A stretch of 64,000 nucleotides of DNA from Chryseobacterium gilvum (GTDB lineage: Bacteria > Bacteroidota > Bacteroidia > Flavobacteriales > Weeksellaceae). The translations under genes and the position numbers were made by a program. The stretch spans positions 558,001-622,000 of the forward strand of contig NZ_JAOTEN010000002.1 of the NCBI RefSeq assembly GCF_025628965.1. The letters run 5' to 3'. Below, piece after piece: positions 24,121-33,310 of the stretch. The notes under the pieces were generated by a model. It had not been told where the DNA came from. It saw only the letters and a list, made by a program, of their open reading frames with translations, and made no database searches. The first letter of the stretch is position 1. Each line of letters opens with the position of its first letter.

Positions 24121-25404
24121 ATGAGTAACGAACTTCAAAATATAAAAAACCGCTTCGGAATCATCGGAAACTTTCCTGCACTCAACCGTGCGCTGGAAAA
24201 ATCAGTTCAGGTAGCACCCACCGATATTTCAGTATTGGTCATCGGGGAAAGCGGCGTCGGGAAAGAATTTATCCCAAAAATCATACATTCGGAATCGAAA
24301 AGAAAACATCAGCCATATATTGTCGTCAACTGTGGTGCCATTCCTGAAGGAACCATAGACTCCGAGCTTTTCGGGCACGAAAAAGGAGCTTTCACCGGTG
24401 CTACAGCAACCAGAAAAGGATATTTTGAGGTTGCAGACGGTGGTACCATATTTTTGGATGAAGTGGGAGAGCTGCCTTTGCAGACTCAGGTCCGTCTTTT
24501 AAGGGTTTTGGAAAGTGGCGAATTTATGAAAGTAGGTTCTTCACAGGTACAGAAAACCAATGTAAGAATTGTGGCCGCTACCAATGTCAATATGATGAAG
24601 GCCATCCACGACGGGCGTTTCCGCGAAGATTTGTTTTACCGTCTGAATACCGTTCAGATTGATATGCCTGCTTTGAGAGAAAGAAAAGGAGATGTGCATT
24701 TGCTTTTCAGAAAATTTGCGATCGATTTTGCCGAAAAATACAGAATGCCGGAACTGGTTTTAGAACCAAGCGCTGTTCATTATATAGAAAATTATGCTTT
24801 TCCCGGAAATGTAAGACAGCTGAGAAACCTGGTAGAGCAGATGACGGTAGTAGAGAGAGAACGAAGTGTAACGGTGGCCAAACTCACCGAATATATTCCG
24901 ATGGATGCGCATTTGCCAATGGTCGTTAACACTCCTCAAGGACAGAAGCAGACCGATTTTGGCAATGAAAGAGAAATCATGTATAAAATTCTCTTTGATA
25001 TGCGGAATGATATAAATGATTTAAAATCATTAACTTCGGAACTCATAAAAAACAGGGGCACAAATGATTTGAGCAATCAGGAAAAGAATTTAATAAACAG
25101 GATTTATACCCCTGAAACACAGCAGTCTGGTAATTCAAACTCATTATTGTATTTTGAAAATAACAATCCTGCCATTCAGACTCCGACCATTATTTCTAAT
25201 TCTGACGACCATTTTGAAGATTTTGAAGACATTGAAATAGAAGAAAACAGACCGGAATCTTTGTCTCTTCAGAATAATGAAAAAGATTTGATCGTCAAAG
25301 CGTTGGAAAAACATAACGGACGCAGGAACAGAGCAGCAGATGAACTGGGGATTTCACAAAGAACATTATACAGAAAAATAAAACAATATAACTTAGAAGA
25401 CTAA
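24121..25404 (+). CDS. Sigma-54-dependent transcriptional activator lacking a receiver domain
   Basis: A 427-residue bacterial enhancer-binding protein. The AAA+ domain runs from about 12 to 250 with Walker A GESGVGKE, the sigma-54 contact loop GAFTGA and Walker B GGTIFLDEVGELP. A linker follows, then a Fis-type helix-turn-helix at ~390-427 (NRAADELGISQRTLYRKIKQ). No N-terminal receiver, GAF or PAS domain is present, so activity may be set by a partner protein. It leads an operon with a membrane protein, lptE and a motif-rich acidic protein. Confidence 0.92.
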   Translation: MSNELQNIKNRFGIIGNFPALNRALEKSVQVAPTDISVLVIGESGVGKEFIPKIIHSESKRKHQPYIVVNCGAIPEGTIDSELFGHEKGAFTGATATRKGYFEVADGGTIFLDEVGELPLQTQVRLLRVLESGEFMKVGSSQVQKTNVRIVAATNVNMMKAIHDGRFREDLFYRLNTVQIDMPALRERKGDVHLLFRKFAIDFAEKYRMPELVLEPSAVHYIENYAFPGNVRQLRNLVEQMTVVERERSVTVAKLTEYIPMDAHLPMVVNTPQGQKQTDFGNEREIMYKILFDMRNDINDLKSLTSELIKNRGTNDLSNQEKNLINRIYTPETQQSGNSNSLLYFENNNPAIQTPTIISNSDDHFEDFEDIEIEENRPESLSLQNNEKDLIVKALEKHNGRRNRAADELGISQRTLYRKIKQYNLED

Positions 25405-25413
25405 CATCAAATT

Positions 25414-26121
25414 ATGAATGTAAACTTTAATGCAAAGCCAATCAATTTCAAAATGAGTGAATACATGAGCAAAGGCTTCGAACTTCTTAAAAAAGATTTC
25501 GGAAATATCCTTGTTGCATTACTCTGTTGTATTGTCATGTCTATCATTCCATTCTGTGGTCTTTTAGGAGTGGGGAATTTTTATAAATATCTCAGAAAGG
25601 TAAATAAAGGCCAACTGGCAAGTCCCGGTGAGATTTTTAATTTTGATAATTTTACGCCGTATTTTATTTTACAGCTGATCATGATTGGAGGCTTTCTTGT
25701 ATTTTATATTCCAATGATCATCTTTTTCCCGGCGATTTTAATGTTTCAGGGCGATCATTCTGATGCAGCACCTTTATCCATGCTGTTTTTCATTCCTTAT
25801 TTTATCGTTTTTTATGTCGTGATTGTATATTTTCTATTAAAAGGATTCTATATTCCTGCACTCATCTCTTTCAAAGGCATTACCGATATCAAAACGGCGT
25901 GGAATGCGTCTAGAGTGATGACAAAAAATAATTTACTGTCTATATTTTTATTCTCATTCGTATTAGGTATTCTCTCGCAGCTAGGGATTATTCTCTGCGG
26001 AATTGGTATCTTCCTTACCATGCCGTTTTTATATACCTCAAAATATTTTGCATTTGAACACGCAATGCAACAGATAGAATATGACGAAATCACAGAAATA
26101 GGAATCCAGGAAAAATATTAA
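25414..26121 (+). CDS. Multi-span membrane protein of unknown function
   Basis: A 235-residue protein with about five or six hydrophobic spans (ILVALLCCIVMSIIPFCGLLGV, LQLIMIGGFLVFYIPMIIF, FFIPYFIVFYVVIVYFLL and more). It starts 10 bases after the sigma-54 activator and ends 7 bases before lptE, so it is co-transcribed. Similar flavobacterial proteins are sometimes mislabelled beta-carotene monooxygenase; nothing here supports that. Confidence 0.75.
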   Translation: MNVNFNAKPINFKMSEYMSKGFELLKKDFGNILVALLCCIVMSIIPFCGLLGVGNFYKYLRKVNKGQLASPGEIFNFDNFTPYFILQLIMIGGFLVFYIPMIIFFPAILMFQGDHSDAAPLSMLFFIPYFIVFYVVIVYFLLKGFYIPALISFKGITDIKTAWNASRVMTKNNLLSIFLFSFVLGILSQLGIILCGIGIFLTMPFLYTSKYFAFEHAMQQIEYDEITEIGIQEKY

Positions 26122-26127
26122 AATTTT

Positions 26128-26652
26128 ATGAATCAGCTGAAAAGGTTTTTATTTTTATTGATTGGCACCGGGCTTTTAAACTCGTGCTATAGTTTTACAG
26201 GATCGTCTTTAACGGATGAAAAAACAGTTCAGATTAATGAATTTCCGAATAATGCACCTTTGGTCAATCCCACTTTGTCTCAGCAGTTTTCTACAGATAT
26301 TCAGAACAGATTTTTGCAGAGAACAACGCTAAAAGGAACCAAAGAAAATCCGGATATCCTGATCGAGGGTGAAATCACCGATTACTCCATCACGCCTACA
26401 ACCATCAGCTCAAATACCCAGAATACTCCTGCAGGAGGTATTATTCAGGAATCTCAGAACAAACTGACGATTACCGTAAAAGTGCACTATGAAAACAAGC
26501 TGCATCCCGATGTGAGCTTTGACAGGACCTACAGTGACGAAGCAGTTTTCAACAGCAACCTTTCACAAAACGACATTGAAGTTTCACAAGTGAAAATTGT
26601 TACAGAAAGAATTATTAATAAAATATTTAACGATATTGTAGCCAATTGGTAA
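26128..26652 (+). CDS. lptE: LPS-assembly lipoprotein LptE
   Basis: A 174-residue lipoprotein. The lipobox LLNSC gives lipidation at C20. The mature LptE/RlpB-like fold reads INEFPNNAPLVNPTLSQQFSTDIQNRFLQRT, then GEITDYSITPT. LptE plugs the LptD barrel in the outer membrane for LPS export. The Bacteroidota LptE is divergent, so the assignment rests on the N-terminal pattern and the conserved neighbour set. It starts 7 bases after the membrane protein. Confidence 0.8.
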   Translation: MNQLKRFLFLLIGTGLLNSCYSFTGSSLTDEKTVQINEFPNNAPLVNPTLSQQFSTDIQNRFLQRTTLKGTKENPDILIEGEITDYSITPTTISSNTQNTPAGGIIQESQNKLTITVKVHYENKLHPDVSFDRTYSDEAVFNSNLSQNDIEVSQVKIVTERIINKIFNDIVANW

Positions 26653-26653
26653 G

Positions 26654-28693
26654 ATGATGAATACTAGAGTTTTAGAATTATTAAAAAATCCGAAAAACAT
26701 TCAGTCAGAAGACATTGCACTTTTGAAGAATGAAATCAATTCTTTTCCTTATATTCAGAATATCAGAGCGTTGCATTTGTATGGGGTTCACCTTTATGAT
26801 AAAGAGAATTATCAGAAAGTGCTTTCTACAACTGCGGCTTACACGACCGATAAAAAAATTCTGTATCAGCTCATCAACGGGAAAACTCAGCAGCAGCCAA
26901 AACTACCCCCTGTTGAAAAACAACCTGAAGCTGTCGTTGAAGCAACTGCTAAACCGACAGAACAGCAAAAGGAAAATGACAAAAGAGAAGTAAAAACAGA
27001 AGAAAACCGTTTCTCCCCGAAACATGATTATGAAGCCGCTGCACTGAAGGCATCGCAATCGCTAAAACCTATCGTTAAGCATATTACCGTTGACGGCGAG
27101 CGAAACAGGATCTTATTCCCCGGAGAAGAAAACTTTCTCAATGAAGATCATAACGAAACCATTGATCTGGAATCTACTTTAGAATCTGGTGTGATTGTTA
27201 CCCAAAAATCTTCACCTGCAATATCAGAAGAGATTGTTAAAAATGACGAACAGATTTTAAAAGATACAGATTCAAAAGAAAACAGCTTCTCTGCAATGCA
27301 GCCGGAAACTTCTGAAAAACCAATTCAGGAAGAAAATATCCCGGAAAATGCTGAAACTATTGTACATCCTGAACTCACGATCAATGAAGAAAAAAACTTC
27401 TCAGATCTGAAAACCCCGTCTGAAATAAGTTTTCACGTAATATCTTCATTAGCTTCTGAAACAGAAGCATCCCTTATTGAAGAAAAACCCGCTCCTGAAG
27501 AAAAAATCGCACCGATTTTAAACACAGAGCGGATTATTGAAGATGAAAACATTACTTCTGAGAAAACGCAAGAAGAAATCAATACAGATTCAGAATTAAG
27601 CTTCCACGGAACAGATTCTTTCCTTCCGGAAGTTAAGATTGAAGCGAAAGTTTCCGAAAACATTCCGGTTCAGGCTCCTCAAAAATCATACATCAACAAG
27701 CACGAAGATGAGATGCGCCGTCTGATTGAGGAAGTTGAAAAGAAGATGAAGGCCAAAAAAGAAATCGCCGACGAGAAAAAAGAGGTTCAGGAAGAAACGA
27801 TGAATCATGAGATCAGTTTTTCCGAAACTCAGTCTTTTGAAGTGATTAAACAGGAAGAAAAACCTTTAAAAACAGAAAAACCATCAGCTGAAACTTCGGA
27901 TAACGCCGAAAAGGAAAATGCGGAAACTATTCAGAATACAGAAAATATCCCAGAAGCCAAACCGCAGCCGGAAGCACAGTCTTCATGGAAACCGATGCGT
28001 TTTGAGTCCCACACTCCGGATGCTTTTATAGGTAAATCACAAGAAAATCCTCCCTCCAATACAGAAACCCTAAAAATAGGTGATTCTCCAAAACAGCAAA
28101 ATATAGTTCAGGAAGCAGAAGAGAAAGTAGAAACTCCGGTTGAAGACAAACCTATTGTTTCGGAAGATAAAGAATTGACTGTAAAGGAAAATGATCTTAA
28201 AGATGATGACGAAGTTCCCGTAATGAATGTTTCTTTTTTCGGTTCAGATATCGCAAGTTTGGGATCATCGTTTACAGCAGATCAAAAACAAAAGACATCA
28301 GATAAGAAAAATCGGGAAAATAATGCTGCGCCGGTTGTGAATGACAGCAACGTTCCCGGATTTATCAATACTTGGCAAAACTGGCTGAAAATAGACCGTA
28401 CAGAAGAAACGCTTATTGATAAAACGGAAATCAAAAACAAAGTAATTGAATCATTTATAGAAAATAACCCTAAAATAAGTCAGTTAAAAGATGAGGTCAG
28501 TTTTGTCGTCAAAGAAAAAACAGATGATATTTCCCATTTAATGACCGAAACGTTAGCGAATCTGTATATCGAGCAAAAGCTATATTCAAAGGCAGTAAAT
28601 GCATTTTTAATTTTATCTAACAAGTTTCCCGATAAAAAAGAATATTTCGAAGAGAGAATTAAAGAAATAAAAGACAATCGAAATAAAAATTAA
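26654..28693 (+). CDS. Long acidic disordered protein with repeated short motif and folded ends
   Basis: A 679-residue protein that starts 1 base after lptE. Residues 1-75 look folded and helical (LELLKNPKNIQSEDIALLKNEI). About 85-560 is Glu/Lys/Pro-rich low-complexity. Within it a motif of the form E-[IL]-S-F-x-x-x-x-S-[FL] recurs at about residues 257, 314 and 386, with a related VSFFGSDIAS near 522. The last ~60 residues (TLANLYIEQKLYSKAVNAFLILS) resemble a TPR hairpin. There is no signal peptide. The motifs suggest peptide docking sites; the partner is unknown. Confidence 0.75.
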   Translation: MMNTRVLELLKNPKNIQSEDIALLKNEINSFPYIQNIRALHLYGVHLYDKENYQKVLSTTAAYTTDKKILYQLINGKTQQQPKLPPVEKQPEAVVEATAKPTEQQKENDKREVKTEENRFSPKHDYEAAALKASQSLKPIVKHITVDGERNRILFPGEENFLNEDHNETIDLESTLESGVIVTQKSSPAISEEIVKNDEQILKDTDSKENSFSAMQPETSEKPIQEENIPENAETIVHPELTINEEKNFSDLKTPSEISFHVISSLASETEASLIEEKPAPEEKIAPILNTERIIEDENITSEKTQEEINTDSELSFHGTDSFLPEVKIEAKVSENIPVQAPQKSYINKHEDEMRRLIEEVEKKMKAKKEIADEKKEVQEETMNHEISFSETQSFEVIKQEEKPLKTEKPSAETSDNAEKENAETIQNTENIPEAKPQPEAQSSWKPMRFESHTPDAFIGKSQENPPSNTETLKIGDSPKQQNIVQEAEEKVETPVEDKPIVSEDKELTVKENDLKDDDEVPVMNVSFFGSDIASLGSSFTADQKQKTSDKKNRENNAAPVVNDSNVPGFINTWQNWLKIDRTEETLIDKTEIKNKVIESFIENNPKISQLKDEVSFVVKEKTDDISHLMTETLANLYIEQKLYSKAVNAFLILSNKFPDKKEYFEERIKEIKDNRNKN

Positions 28694-28703
28694 TAGTAAA
28701 TAG

Positions 28704-28732
28704 AAAACGGCAGAATTGTTCTGCCGTTTTTT
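28704..28732. terminator. Bidirectional intrinsic terminator
   Basis: AAAACGGCAGAA / TTCTGCCGTTTT with a TTG loop between convergent transcripts. The perfect 12-base stem has A- and T-runs on both sides. Confidence 0.9.
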
Positions 28733-29338
28733 ATAAATTCTTGAAGGTTTCTTTTTTCTGCTTCAGCTTTCGCCAGGCTTTACGTCCTAAAATAATCACA
28801 GTGATAATTGCTGCAATTGCCAGAACTGCAGCCAATATAGGAGCGGTAACAGCTAAAAAAGTCATAATTCCAGCACCTGCCGTTTCGGTAGTGCCCACAA
28901 CAGAATTTCCGAGTCCGCCTGTAGTCGCTGTTGATGCTGCCCGGATTCCCGCGAATCCCGAACTGATGGTTGCAGCGGTTCCGCCACCTGCAATCAACGC
29001 TAAAGCCCATTGAGGAAATGCTCCTAACTCTGCAAACTGGCTTGCAAATAAGATGGAGCCTGCTGCCGTCGCCATCGGAATAGAAATCGTATCCAGCAAA
29101 TGATCAACAAAAGGGATATAATAAGCTAAAATTTCAACTACGGTCGCAATACCGGTAGTAATAGCGCAGGAAGCCCTGAAAGCCAATCAAAGCTTTCATG
29201 AACAGGGATCCAGTGAAAATACGTGCCAAGACTTACTGCAAACATCGGCAGAAAAACCCTGAAACCGGATGCCGCAGCCAAACCGATTCCGATAAATGCG
29301 CTTAGTAAATAGGGTAAATAAGGAATTTGATCCAGCAT
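28731..29338 (-). pseudogene. DUF4126 membrane protein, split by a frameshift
   Basis: The N-terminal part (from ATG 29338: MLDQIPYLPYLLSAFIGIGL...HESFDWLSGLPAL) and the C-terminal part (ITTGIATVVEILAYYIPFVDHLLD to the stop at 28731) are the two halves of one DUF4126 protein. They lie in different frames that cross around 29160-29175, where a single missing base after GCGCT would restore the read A-L-I-T-T-G. Translation as it stands stops after LPVLRP. The intact family has ~195 residues with several membrane spans and unknown function. It may be a real lesion or a sequencing error. Last gene of the tatD-tcdA-rnpA unit. Confidence 0.8.
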
Positions 29339-29386
29339 AATAAATCATCATTAGCCTTTAAAGCTACAAAAATATATTAAGATGAA

Positions 29387-29761
29387 TCAAGACTTCTTCT
29401 GCGTCTGACACAGTTTGATAAACTGCTCTTCAACCTGTTGGAATTTTTGTGGGAGCTCAGGAGAAACCCAAAACAGCATCGCAATGGTTTTTTCACCAAA
29501 AGCTTCTTTGAAAAGATCTTTATGCAATCGGTAACATTCTCTCAGTAACCTTTTGATGCGGTTTCTGTGCACTGCTTTTTTAAAATATCTTTTAGAGACG
29601 GATACTCCTATTTTAACATGATCTGTCAGGATTTCCGGATGGTTTTTCAAAACGATAATCCTCAGATTTTCAAAGTTTTTCCACTTGCCTTTCTCAAAAA
29701 GCAAGGTGATCTCGTTCTTTTTCTTAAGTTTTTCCTCCGCAGGATATTTAAAATTCTGCAT
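29387..29761 (-). CDS. rnpA: Ribonuclease P protein component
   Basis: A 124-residue basic protein with the RNase P signature RNRIKRLLRECYR preceded by KIGVSVSKRYFKKAVH. It binds RNase P RNA and helps it cleave pre-tRNA 5' leaders. Its 5' end overlaps tcdA by 14 bases. rnpA is more often next to rpmH, which is not seen here. Confidence 0.93.
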   Translation of the reverse strand: MQNFKYPAEEKLKKKNEITLLFEKGKWKNFENLRIIVLKNHPEILTDHVKIGVSVSKRYFKKAVHRNRIKRLLRECYRLHKDLFKEAFGEKTIAMLFWVSPELPQKFQQVEEQFIKLCQTQKKS

Positions 29762-30485
29762 CAGACTTTTTGACTAAATGATTAATTACCTCTGCGGCTG
29801 CATACAACCCGAATATAGCGGGAATATAGCTTATTGTACCGTAAAAGGATCTTTTATAATTGCTTCCGTCAGTCATTTTGAGGCTGTCTTCATCCTGTAT
29901 TTCGTTGGAAAATACACAGCGGATTCCTTTATCTATTTTTTCTTTTTTCAGTCTTTTTCTGACCTGTTTGGCAAGATAGCATTCCTGTGTTTTGCTGATG
30001 TCTCTCACCATTACTTTGGCAGGATCGCTTTTTCCTCCGGCTCCCATCGAGCTTACAACTTTAATGCGTCTTCTTTTGGCGGCGATAATAAGGGCTACTT
30101 TCGGGGTCACACTGTCGATACAGTCAAGAATATAATCAAATGTACCGGAATCCAGCACTTCATCCATCCGTTCAGGGTTCAGGAACTCATTGATTTTTAT
30201 TAATTCCAGATTCGGATTGATATCCATCAACCTCTCGGCAACAATTTCCACCTTATGTTTTCCTACGGTAGAATGCAATGCAGGAAGCTGTCGGTTGATA
30301 TTGGTAATATCTACAGTATCCCCATCTACAATGGTCATTTTTCCCACACCTGATCGTGCCAGGAATTCAGCGGCAAAAGAACCTACACCACCCAAACCAA
30401 CCACCAGAATTGATGCATTCTGCAATCTTTTTACCCCTTCTTCTTTAATCAGAAGCTCTGTTCTTTCCAGCCAAAACTTATCCAT
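29748..30485 (-). CDS. tcdA: tRNA threonylcarbamoyladenosine dehydratase (ThiF/HesA family)
   Basis: A 245-residue E1-like enzyme. The nucleotide motif GLGGVGSFAAEFLARSG is near residue 30, then DxDxVDITNINRQ, and DCIDSVTPK later. TcdA (CsdL) uses ATP to cyclise t6A37 to ct6A on ANN-decoding tRNAs, which include tRNA-Asn. It overlaps tatD by 8 bases and rnpA by 14, so translation is coupled. Confidence 0.9.
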   Translation of the reverse strand: MDKFWLERTELLIKEEGVKRLQNASILVVGLGGVGSFAAEFLARSGVGKMTIVDGDTVDITNINRQLPALHSTVGKHKVEIVAERLMDINPNLELIKINEFLNPERMDEVLDSGTFDYILDCIDSVTPKVALIIAAKRRRIKVVSSMGAGGKSDPAKVMVRDISKTQECYLAKQVRKRLKKEKIDKGIRCVFSNEIQDEDSLKMTDGSNYKRSFYGTISYIPAIFGLYAAAEVINHLVKKSDAEF

Positions 30486-31107
30486 TTTTTATTGTCTCTA
30501 AATTTTCTACAATCTGCCTATTGAGTTGCTCAATTGATATATTTTTTATTTCCGAAACCTTCTGATATAATGTTGAAATGCTGAAATCAGCATCATCAGT
30601 TTCCAAAAATAATCGGTCTAAAGGAACCTTTTTTACAGTATCCTGCAAAGATAAATCATCCAAAACAGCTTTTCCAAAACTCAGGTAAAAATTATTGTCC
30701 AGGAGATCTTCCGCAATCTTTTGTTTTTTGTGAAAACCATGAATAATCATAGGCTGTTCTGCTTTTTTCCTGAAAGAAATTACCTCATAAAATTTTCTGA
30801 CACAATGGATGATTAAAGGCTTTTTCAGTTCGTTTGAAATTTCAATCTGCTTTAAAAAAACTTCTTCCTGAATTTTTTGGTCTATGGAGATAAGGCGATC
30901 TAAACCGCATTCTCCGATTGCAAAACAGTTTTCAGTAATACTATTTCTTACCCATTGCAATTGATCTTCAATACCTTGAGGATTGATGTCTTTAGGATGA
31001 ATTCCAACTGAGTACAGGTTTTCAGGGAGAATAGCTTTGAAATTTACATTGTAAATTCCGGTAGGTATATTTATTTTGTGATGATGAAAATCAAAAAACT
31101 CCATCAT
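30478..31107 (-). CDS. Compact TatD-family metal-dependent hydrolase
   Basis: About 209 residues from the first ATG (31107), shorter than the usual ~260. Metal ligands are recognisable: FDFHHH at the N-terminus, GECGLD, IIHCVRKF, IIHGFHK and ETDDADF. TatD proteins are 3'-5' DNA/RNA nucleases or deacylases of the amidohydrolase superfamily. Several loops are missing, as in the short Bacteroidota form. It is the first gene of the leftward operon with tcdA and rnpA and diverges from a TetR gene. Confidence 0.82.
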   Translation of the reverse strand: MMEFFDFHHHKINIPTGIYNVNFKAILPENLYSVGIHPKDINPQGIEDQLQWVRNSITENCFAIGECGLDRLISIDQKIQEEVFLKQIEISNELKKPLIIHCVRKFYEVISFRKKAEQPMIIHGFHKKQKIAEDLLDNNFYLSFGKAVLDDLSLQDTVKKVPLDRLFLETDDADFSISTLYQKVSEIKNISIEQLNRQIVENLETIKNG

Positions 31108-31197
31108 CAAAATTACAAAAACTGAAATAGATAGAAAATATTAAACAGACGTTTATGATTGTGTTAAAATTTCTTAACTTTACTCAAATAACACGTA

Positions 31198-31827
31198 ATG
31201 AAGAAAAAATTTACAGATAAACAGATCCATATCCTGGATATTGCTGAAGAACTGATTGCTAAAAAAGGATACGAAGGAACGTCGGTACGGGATATTTGTT
31301 CAAAAGCAAACATCAATGTAGCGATGATTTCTTATTACTTTGGATCTAAAGAAAAAATGATGTCTTACCTTTATCAGTACAGGGTTTTAAAGACCAGAGA
31401 AAATTTTTCGGAATTTGCAGATACCATTAAAGACGGAAAACCGGAAATGCAGCTGAGAGAGATGATAAAATATATTGTTTCCCAATTGTTTAAATACAAT
31501 TATTTTCACGGTTTTGTTACCCAGGAATTGCGCCATACCGAAAACCTTAAAGATGAGCTTCTCGATTTTTATCAGTTATTTGTAAAAAAACTGGATGAGG
31601 TCATTAAAAAAGGCGTGACATCGGGAGTTTTTACCTTTACCCCAAAACCGGAAGATATTCTCACCACCATTATCGGGTCTACTTTATTTGTCATCAGAAA
31701 TAAAAATTTTTACGAGCTGCATGTTCCGCATAAGGATCAGGATTCTTATCACAAAGAAGCAGAAAAAAAAGTAAGGGTCAATCTTTTAATGATTGTTTTT
31801 GCGGTTTTAGGATATGCAGCCGACTAA
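31198..31827 (+). CDS. TetR-family transcriptional regulator
   Basis: A 209-residue regulator. The N-terminal HTH is clear (GYEGTSVRDICSKANINVAMISYYFGSKEKM, residues ~20-55). The helical C-terminal ligand domain is diverged and gives no ligand hint. It is divergent from tatD with ~90 bases between them, so it may control itself or tatD. A TAACTTTA sequence before its start resembles a -7 box. Confidence 0.88.
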   Translation: MKKKFTDKQIHILDIAEELIAKKGYEGTSVRDICSKANINVAMISYYFGSKEKMMSYLYQYRVLKTRENFSEFADTIKDGKPEMQLREMIKYIVSQLFKYNYFHGFVTQELRHTENLKDELLDFYQLFVKKLDEVIKKGVTSGVFTFTPKPEDILTTIIGSTLFVIRNKNFYELHVPHKDQDSYHKEAEKKVRVNLLMIVFAVLGYAAD

Positions 31828-31873
31828 TTTGCGTTAAATAATCATAAAAAAAAATCTATTAACAAAAAAGTTA

Positions 31874-31881
31874 TATTTTTG
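31874..31881 (+). promoter_or_regulatory. Flavobacterial -7 box for bamD
   Basis: TATTTTTG followed by CAAATT, 47 bases before the bamD ATG at 31928. Confidence 0.45.
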
Positions 31882-31927
31882 CAAATTAGTTAGAACGGTA
31901 AAAATCCGGAAACTGTTGAATTTTTAT

Positions 31928-32923
31928 ATGAAAAAATATATTTTAGGTATTTTTGCCATAGCTGTAGTTTCGGCATGCACAAGCCAGCAAGATAAAGCCA
32001 TGAAGAGTGCGGATAAAACTTTTATCCTGAAAGCAGCCAACGAAAACTTCGCAAAAAAGAAATGGAAAAATGCATTGGCATTATATGACAGGCTTCCCAA
32101 TCTGGTGGCCGGTACAGATGATGCCCCAAATGTGGTTTTTAATTCTGCATATGCAAATTATTATGATAAAAACTACAGACTGGCGGGAAATCAGTTTAAA
32201 AACTTTGCCGTAAGCTTTCCGCAGGACAACAGAAAAGAAGAGGCTTCTTATATGTCTGCGCTGTGTTATTACGAGGGTTCTATGGATTATAATCTAGATC
32301 AGTCGAGCACAGAATTGGCGATCAACGAACTTCAGGATTTTCTTAATAATTATCCCAATTCCGAGAGATCAAAAAACATCAGTACTTTAATTGATGAGCT
32401 TTCTTATAAATTAGAATTCAAGGCGTACGAAAACGCGAGACAGTATTTTAAAATAGCAGATTATAAATCTACTTCTGCTGCTTTTGAAAATGTTCTGGAA
32501 GATTTTCCAAGTACAAAACTTCGTCCGAAGATCTATGATTATATGATGAAGTCAAAATATCTTCTTGCTCAGAATTCGATCTATGACTTGAAAGAAGAGC
32601 GTATCGATAATGCATTGTCTTTTTCAAGACAGGTTGAAAAAGAACTTCCTAATACGGAATATTCTAAAACAGCTGTAGAGCTGAGAGAGAAACTGGAAAA
32701 AGAAAAGAAAGATTTTGCGGTTGTAAAAAAACAAACCGAAGCGAGAGTTGCGGTTTTAACGGCTAAGCAAAAAAAGGCAGCGGATAAATTGGCAGAGCAG
32801 ACAAAAACGGAACAGCAGATCAAGGATCAGGTAGCCAATGAAAAGCAGGCAATGCAGATCCAGAGAGACAGCGCGGCGTTACAGACGCCTCCTCCCGCAG
32901 CGACTTTCAAGATCCAAAGATAA
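31928..32923 (+). CDS. bamD: Outer-membrane assembly lipoprotein BamD
   Basis: From the ATG at 31928 the protein has 331 residues; the open frame starts at an upstream TTG. The lipobox VSAC lipidates C17. TPR repeats follow (FAKKKWKNALALYDRLP, YDKNYRLAGNQFKNFAVSFP, YFKIADYKSTSAAFENVLEDFP), as in BamD, which docks BamA for insertion of outer-membrane proteins. A charged coiled-coil C-terminus (about 240-320, Lys/Ala/Gln-rich) extends beyond E. coli BamD. It leads the bamD-rpoZ-coaBC-DUF4835-recN order typical of Flavobacteriia. Confidence 0.92.
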   Translation: MKKYILGIFAIAVVSACTSQQDKAMKSADKTFILKAANENFAKKKWKNALALYDRLPNLVAGTDDAPNVVFNSAYANYYDKNYRLAGNQFKNFAVSFPQDNRKEEASYMSALCYYEGSMDYNLDQSSTELAINELQDFLNNYPNSERSKNISTLIDELSYKLEFKAYENARQYFKIADYKSTSAAFENVLEDFPSTKLRPKIYDYMMKSKYLLAQNSIYDLKEERIDNALSFSRQVEKELPNTEYSKTAVELREKLEKEKKDFAVVKKQTEARVAVLTAKQKKAADKLAEQTKTEQQIKDQVANEKQAMQIQRDSAALQTPPPAATFKIQR

Positions 32924-32965
32924 TTCGTAAATTTGCCACCTTATTAATAAAATAATTTTCTGAAA

Positions 32966-33292
32966 ATGAGCGTAAAAGATACAAAAGCAGAAGTAAATAC
33001 CATTACTTACGATAAAGATAAGATTGAAGGTAAAGTAGATTCAATCTATGAAGCGATTGTTATCATGGGGAAAAGAGCTGAGCAGATCAATGCAGAAATC
33101 CGTACGGAGCTGCACAACAAATTAGATGAGTTTGCCGTTCACAATTCCACATTGGAAGAAGTTTTTGAAAACAGAGAGCAGATTGAAATCTCCAAACATT
33201 ACGAAAAACTTCCAAAACCAACTTCTATCGCCATCCAGGAATGGTTAGATGATGATATTTACTTCAGAAAGACTGAAGAGAAACAGAAATAA
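32966..33292 (+). CDS. rpoZ: RNA polymerase omega subunit (Rpb6-like, Bacteroidota type)
   Basis: A 108-residue protein with the omega/Rpb6 core YEAIVIMGKRAEQINAEIR, equivalent to the E. coli region that helps beta-prime assemble. The flanks are Bacteroidota-specific. It lies 43 bases after bamD and before coaBC, a fixed flavobacterial neighbourhood that supports the assignment. Confidence 0.88.
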   Translation: MSVKDTKAEVNTITYDKDKIEGKVDSIYEAIVIMGKRAEQINAEIRTELHNKLDEFAVHNSTLEEVFENREQIEISKHYEKLPKPTSIAIQEWLDDDIYFRKTEEKQK

Positions 33293-33310
33293 ATACCTGT
33301 TTTTGATACA

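Noticed and set aside
28780..29010. 76-codon minus-strand ORF rich in Cys and Asn
   Set aside because: It is the third-frame shadow of the DUF4126 gene.
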